Positions 60,822 through 64,000 of a stretch of DNA of 64,000 bases are shown here, one piece after another. Under the pieces are notes generated by a model. The model did no database searches, was not told the DNA's origin, and saw nothing but the letters and a program-made list of their open reading frames with translations. Within the stretch, counting starts at the first letter, position 1, and every line of letters begins with the position of its first letter. This stretch comes from Clostridia bacterium (lineage in GTDB: Bacteria > Bacillota > Clostridia > Christensenellales > Aristaeellaceae): contig JAFXVJ010000042.1 in NCBI GenBank assembly GCA_017524615.1, positions 124,001 to 188,000 on the forward strand, read 5' to 3'. The translations under genes were made by a program, and so were the position numbers.

Positions 60822-61946
60822 TCATTCTCCTTTCCCATCGGCGGTTTTCTGAGGAAACACCCAGGCTTTCTGGACGCGGAAATTCACCACGTACATGACC
60901 GTGTCAATGACGATTTTCAGCAGCACATGCAGGAATGGCGCGCTCTGGCCCAGGAAATGATCCAGGAAGCCAAAGAGCAGGGTGGTCACGAGCAGCGCGC
61001 ACACCGCCAGCGTGATATACCTTCCCACCGCGCCCCTGTCCTTGCCGCCTTGGAACACATAATGCCGGTTCAAAAGAAAATTCACCGGCGCGGAGCACAT
61101 CCGGGCGATAGGCGTGGCCACCAAGGCCCTGAAGCTGAATGGAATGCCCAGCCACGTGATATCCGGCTTGTCCCTGAACACCCAGAACATCAGCAGCCAC
61201 AGCACCGTATAGTCGATCAGGAAGGACAGGATGCTCACCGTGCTGTAGCGGAGGAAGGAACCCAGCAGGATTTTATAGATCCTCCAGGAATCCCGGATGG
61301 GATGGAAGTGGGTGCCCTTGTTCTCCTCCATATAGATGGTTTCGATGGTGATGGACCGCATGGGGATCTTTTGATTGCTGCATCGGATGAGCATGTTCAT
61401 TTCATACTCAAACCGGTCGCCGCTGACCCCCAGCATGAAATCCATCAGGCTGCGGGGAAAGGCCCTGAGGCCCGTCTGGGTGTCCGGCAGCCATTGGCCG
61501 TACAGCACCCGGAACACCCAGCTGGTCATGCGGTTGCCGAAGCGGGATTTGGGCGGCACATGGGGATTGGCTTTGGAAAAATCCCGGCTGCCCAGCAGCA
61601 GCTCCTCCTTGCCCGTCATTTCTCCGGTCAGCTTCAGCGTATCCGGCACGGTGTGCTGGCCGTCGGAATCCGCGGTGATCACGCCCTGAAAATCCGTATG
61701 CTCCTTCAAATAAGCGAAGCCCGTTTTCAGCGCCGCGCCTTTGCCGCGGTTCACCGGATGATGCAGCACATGGCAGCCGTCCCAGCCGTCGATTTCCTCG
61801 AAAATCGGCTGGTACTCCGCCGCCGACCCATCGTCCACCACCAGAATCAGCCCGTATCCCGCCTGGCACAGCTGCTTCACATAAGCGGGCAGCCGCTCAT
61901 CCGGCGACAGAGAGGGAATCAGCACACAGCATTCCCGGGGAGTCAT
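60822..61946 (-). CDS. GT2-family glycosyltransferase fused to a GtrA membrane domain
   Basis: The 374-aa protein begins with a GT2 catalytic domain (about 5-225) of the dolichol-phosphate-mannose-synthase type: LVVDDGS (36-41), VITADSDGQHT and TGLRAFP. The C-terminal part (about 235-365) is a GtrA-like domain of four membrane helices (FLRYSTVSILSFLIDYTVLW, APVNFLLNRHYVFQ). Such enzymes load a sugar onto a lipid phosphate carrier and flip it across the membrane for use in surface glycans. ATG follows AGAGGTGC. It lies 28 bases after the M1 peptidase gene and 4 bases before the NAGPA-type gene, all on one strand. Confidence 0.92.
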   Translation of the reverse strand: MTPRECCVLIPSLSPDERLPAYVKQLCQAGYGLILVVDDGSAAEYQPIFEEIDGWDGCHVLHHPVNRGKGAALKTGFAYLKEHTDFQGVITADSDGQHTVPDTLKLTGEMTGKEELLLGSRDFSKANPHVPPKSRFGNRMTSWVFRVLYGQWLPDTQTGLRAFPRSLMDFMLGVSGDRFEYEMNMLIRCSNQKIPMRSITIETIYMEENKGTHFHPIRDSWRIYKILLGSFLRYSTVSILSFLIDYTVLWLLMFWVFRDKPDITWLGIPFSFRALVATPIARMCSAPVNFLLNRHYVFQGGKDRGAVGRYITLAVCALLVTTLLFGFLDHFLGQSAPFLHVLLKIVIDTVMYVVNFRVQKAWVFPQKTADGKGE

Positions 61947-61974
61947 ACAAGCACCTCTTTCACTTCCGTATCTT

Positions 61975-63486
61975 TTATTGCATGGCCGTATCCAGGTAAT
62001 CGGTGATCAGCGGCGTCAGATCCGCCGCCGCATAAGCGTTCAAAAGCGCCTCAAAATCCTGCCGCGTGGCAAACTGAAAGGCGAATGTCCCGGCATATGC
62101 CCGAAGAAAAGCGTCCACGCCTCCCGGCAGCATTTCATCCAGCGCCAGCATCAGCGCGGCCCCGCGGCCGTAGACCACCGCGGCATAATCCGACAGAGAA
62201 GAAAAATAATCAATGGGGCTCCCGGGCGTCAGAGCGCCCAGATGGCTTTCCCGCATGGGTGCGTCCACCCGGAAGCTTTTCAGGGTGTCAAAGCTGCCCT
62301 GCCCATATCGCTGCTTCACATACCTGAGCATGGCGTATTCGCAGATCGCTTCATCCTGCCAGGGATCCCGCACCTGATCGGACCCCACCAGCGCGTAAAA
62401 CCACTGATGGGCCGTTTCATGGGCCACTTCCAATTCCAGCGTATCCGCCCGGCTGTCCAGATAATTGCTTTCCCCGATCATGATCAGCCCGGGGTATTCC
62501 ATGCCCCCGAAGGGAAAATCCGCGCTGCATACCGTGAGGGACGGATAGGGGTATTCCCCGTACAGGCTCGCGTATGTTTCCAGCGCTTTCCGGGCATCCT
62601 CCAGCGCCCGCTTGGCCCCCGCTTCCGTTTTCGCCAGGGAATGGATGACGGTGTTCCCCGCCCGGCAGGTCGCCCGGTTCGCATCCGGCATGATCCCCAG
62701 GGCCACATCCCGCGCCGCCAAGGCCTCGCCCTGCCATACGCCATCCTCGTCCCGGGTGAGGGGGCAGGTGCAGATTGGCGCGCCCATCTCCTCCGGCAGA
62801 CGAAGCGTCAGGGTAAAATTGGCGCAGTCGCTGAGGAAGGGATCCCCCACGGCGGTGTAGGGATCCTGCCGCCACGCTCCGTTTTCCCAGCGGGAAAGCA
62901 GCGGGATCACATTGCCCAACTGATACGCGTTTCCCACGTATCCTGTGCGGTAGGCGCAGCAGGGAATGGTTTCCACGCAGCGCAGGAACAGCGTGCCTTC
63001 CTCCCCGGGGGCCAGGGGAGGAATATCGATGCGCAGCGCCGTCATCGCTTCGTCCGTGTAGCCATAGGACGCCCGTTCCCCGTTCCACATGACGTCGTCC
63101 AGTCTCAGCCCGCCGGGAGAAAACCCTTCGGGATAGCAGGCGTCGTACAATTCCTCCGACGCGGCCGGGCTGGTTTCCTCGGTCCGGAAGGCATTGATCC
63201 AGGTGCGCAGCACCAAATGATCCAGCGGTCCGCCGGTGTCGTTGCGGCAGGTCAGCGTTTCGGAAATTGCCAGGGCATGCTCCTCCGGCACCAGCCGCAA
63301 GGCCAATTCATACCTGTTCAGCCCCTCCGATGCCTGAAGCAGCCGGGAACTGACATCCGCTTCTCCCCCGGGGCCGCTTCTCAGGGCCAGCGCCACCGCC
63401 ACAGCCAGCGCCACGCAAGCCACTGCCAGCAGCGCCTTTCCCCAGCGGGACCGGAATAGATGTATTATACACCGTTTGTCCGCCAT
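61975..63486 (-). CDS. Membrane-anchored M1-family metallopeptidase
   Basis: A 503-aa protein with one N-terminal membrane helix (about 17-35) and an extracellular gluzincin domain. The M1 signature is complete: GGMEYPG (327-333) as the GxMEN-like exopeptidase region, HETAHQW with His356, Glu357 and His360, and the third zinc ligand Glu379 exactly 18 residues later. It lacks the C-terminal domains of full aminopeptidase N. It heads the M1/GT-GtrA/NAGPA/Lgt-like/DUF896 run. A -10-like TATAATAATATAAT lies upstream near 63530-63545 without a clear -35. The substrate is unknown. Confidence 0.9.
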   Translation of the reverse strand: MADKRCIIHLFRSRWGKALLAVACVALAVAVALALRSGPGGEADVSSRLLQASEGLNRYELALRLVPEEHALAISETLTCRNDTGGPLDHLVLRTWINAFRTEETSPAASEELYDACYPEGFSPGGLRLDDVMWNGERASYGYTDEAMTALRIDIPPLAPGEEGTLFLRCVETIPCCAYRTGYVGNAYQLGNVIPLLSRWENGAWRQDPYTAVGDPFLSDCANFTLTLRLPEEMGAPICTCPLTRDEDGVWQGEALAARDVALGIMPDANRATCRAGNTVIHSLAKTEAGAKRALEDARKALETYASLYGEYPYPSLTVCSADFPFGGMEYPGLIMIGESNYLDSRADTLELEVAHETAHQWFYALVGSDQVRDPWQDEAICEYAMLRYVKQRYGQGSFDTLKSFRVDAPMRESHLGALTPGSPIDYFSSLSDYAAVVYGRGAALMLALDEMLPGGVDAFLRAYAGTFAFQFATRQDFEALLNAYAAADLTPLITDYLDTAMQ

Positions 63487-63841
63487 TTTCCAGTCCCCCT
63501 TCCCCCGTCATTCCAAAAAGCTTCACAGATTATATTATTATAACACAATTCGCTCCTGATTCCATCCACCGGTGTGAAGATTTAACAAATTGTAACCGTT
63601 CGGTCATGGAAGAGAAGCGGAAAGGAAGCAGGGCGGTGCACGGCGTCCGGATGCCCATTGCGGGCGAACGAACCCGCGATAGCCGTTTCCCCACATGTTC
63701 TTGAATATCACGCGCCGTTCATCGTCCTGCCCTGAAAAATTTCAGGCAAAGATTGACATAACATCAGAAAAATGGTATGATGCAGACATCAAAAAAGCAC
63801 GAACGTTACACCGAAATGACGGCACGGGAAAGGAGATTATT
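63487..63841. other. Divergent intergenic region between the M1 gene and the right-edge gene
   Basis: No gene is supported in these 355 bases. On the minus strand TATAATAATATAAT (63544-63531) may serve the M1 gene. On the plus strand the promoter at 63753 serves the right-edge gene, with an inverted repeat CCTGAAA-AA-TTTCAGG (63731-63746) just upstream. Confidence 0.4.
63731..63781 (+). promoter_or_regulatory. Promoter of the right-edge gene, with an upstream palindrome
   Basis: TTGACA (63753-63758), 17 bases, TATGAT (63776-63781). CCTGAAA and TTTCAGG (63731-63737, 63740-63746) form a perfect 7-bp inverted repeat ending 6 bases before the -35 box, a possible operator site. Confidence 0.72.
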
Positions 63842-64000
63842 ATGGCAAACGAATCCAGATCTTTTCGCTTGGTGAACGGAGTTACCCTTGAAAACATCGT
63901 GGACGCGGTGGATACCTTCTGCCGCGTTAACAAATCCATGGAGACCCAGTCTTCCCCCACCACCGACGGGTTTATTCTGCAGGCCAGCCAGCCCGGCAAC
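63842..64000 (+). CDS. Unknown protein, N-terminal 53 residues, cut by the window end
   Basis: The ATG at 63842 follows AAAGGAG at 7 bases and a strong promoter, and the frame is open to the window end. The visible part (SFRLVNGVTLENIVDAVDTF, then CRVNKSMETQSSPTTDGFILQ) has no signal peptide and suggests a soluble alpha/beta start. I do not recognise it and cannot name a family from this fragment. Confidence 0.65.
   Translation, partial: MANESRSFRLVNGVTLENIVDAVDTFCRVNKSMETQSSPTTDGFILQASQPGN

Noticed and set aside
1..64000. tRNA or rRNA genes, prophage, integrase or defence system
   Set aside because: I looked for tRNA-like folds with GTTCGANTC arms, rRNA stretches, integrases, restriction enzymes, Cas genes and toxin-antitoxin pairs and found none I could support by eye.

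Overview
The window looks like a chromosomal segment of a GC-rich, spore-forming member of the Clostridia. The evidence is the sporulation genes (spoIVA, sigH, yqfC, yqfD), the Firmicutes gene order yqfC-yqfD-phoH-pgpH-ybeY-cdd-era and mrnC-thyX-rlmB-sigH, a T-box in front of proS, a THF riboswitch in front of folT, strong AGGAGG ribosome binding sites and many TTGACA-17-TATAAT type promoters. The abundance of secreted WG, RCC1, CotH and Ig-like proteins recalls uncultured gut or rumen Clostridia, but I cannot fix the genus. No rRNA, tRNA, CRISPR array, prophage or transposase gene was seen.

Layout. 0-12 kb: a class A PBP cut by the window edge, an RCC1-repeat secreted protein, DegV, a PHP phosphoesterase, a convergent WG-repeat protein, proS with its T-box, and an operon of a 97-aa unknown protein, a DUF4298 protein and a CotH-type protein. 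12-22 kb: divergent uvrA with a membrane-anchored subtilase and RidA, then riboswitch-controlled folT with nth, then a two-domain Ig-like secreted protein. 22-32 kb (minus strand): a sugar-type MFS transporter with a lipase, and the yqfC-to-era operon, in which ybeY and cdd are fused and dgkA is missing. 32-40 kb (minus): an HPr-like protein without the active His, gltX, a GNAT with glnS, and a VanW protein with a TetR regulator, then a D,D-carboxypeptidase. 40-47 kb: a foldase, repeat elements, and an operon of capA, a phosphodiester glycosidase domain protein and an Lgt-like protein, followed by a RluA synthase and an unknown secreted protein. 48-52 kb: AraC regulator, mrnC, thyX, rlmB, sigH. 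52-64 kb (minus): a TIM-barrel enzyme, an L,D-transpeptidase, spoIVA, a PrsA lipoprotein, and a second glycosidase/Lgt-like pair behind a glycosyltransferase and an M1 peptidase. A divergent gene starts at the right edge.

Themes. Much of the coding capacity serves the cell envelope: PBP, VanW, D,D-carboxypeptidase, L,D-transpeptidase, two PrsA-type foldases, CapA, GtrA-fused glycosyltransferase and two divergent Lgt-like proteins. Another part is sporulation and RNA or translation housekeeping. The most unusual signals are: the duplicated glycosidase plus Lgt-like module, whose Lgt-like members share the same substitutions at two key Lgt positions; two families of small repeats with terminal inverted repeats, one placed directly after stop codons and folding as a covarying hairpin; a shared palindrome around the -10 boxes of the L,D-transpeptidase and prsA promoters; a WG-protein frame that runs through its own terminator without a stop codon; and coiled-coil inserts inside both foldases.
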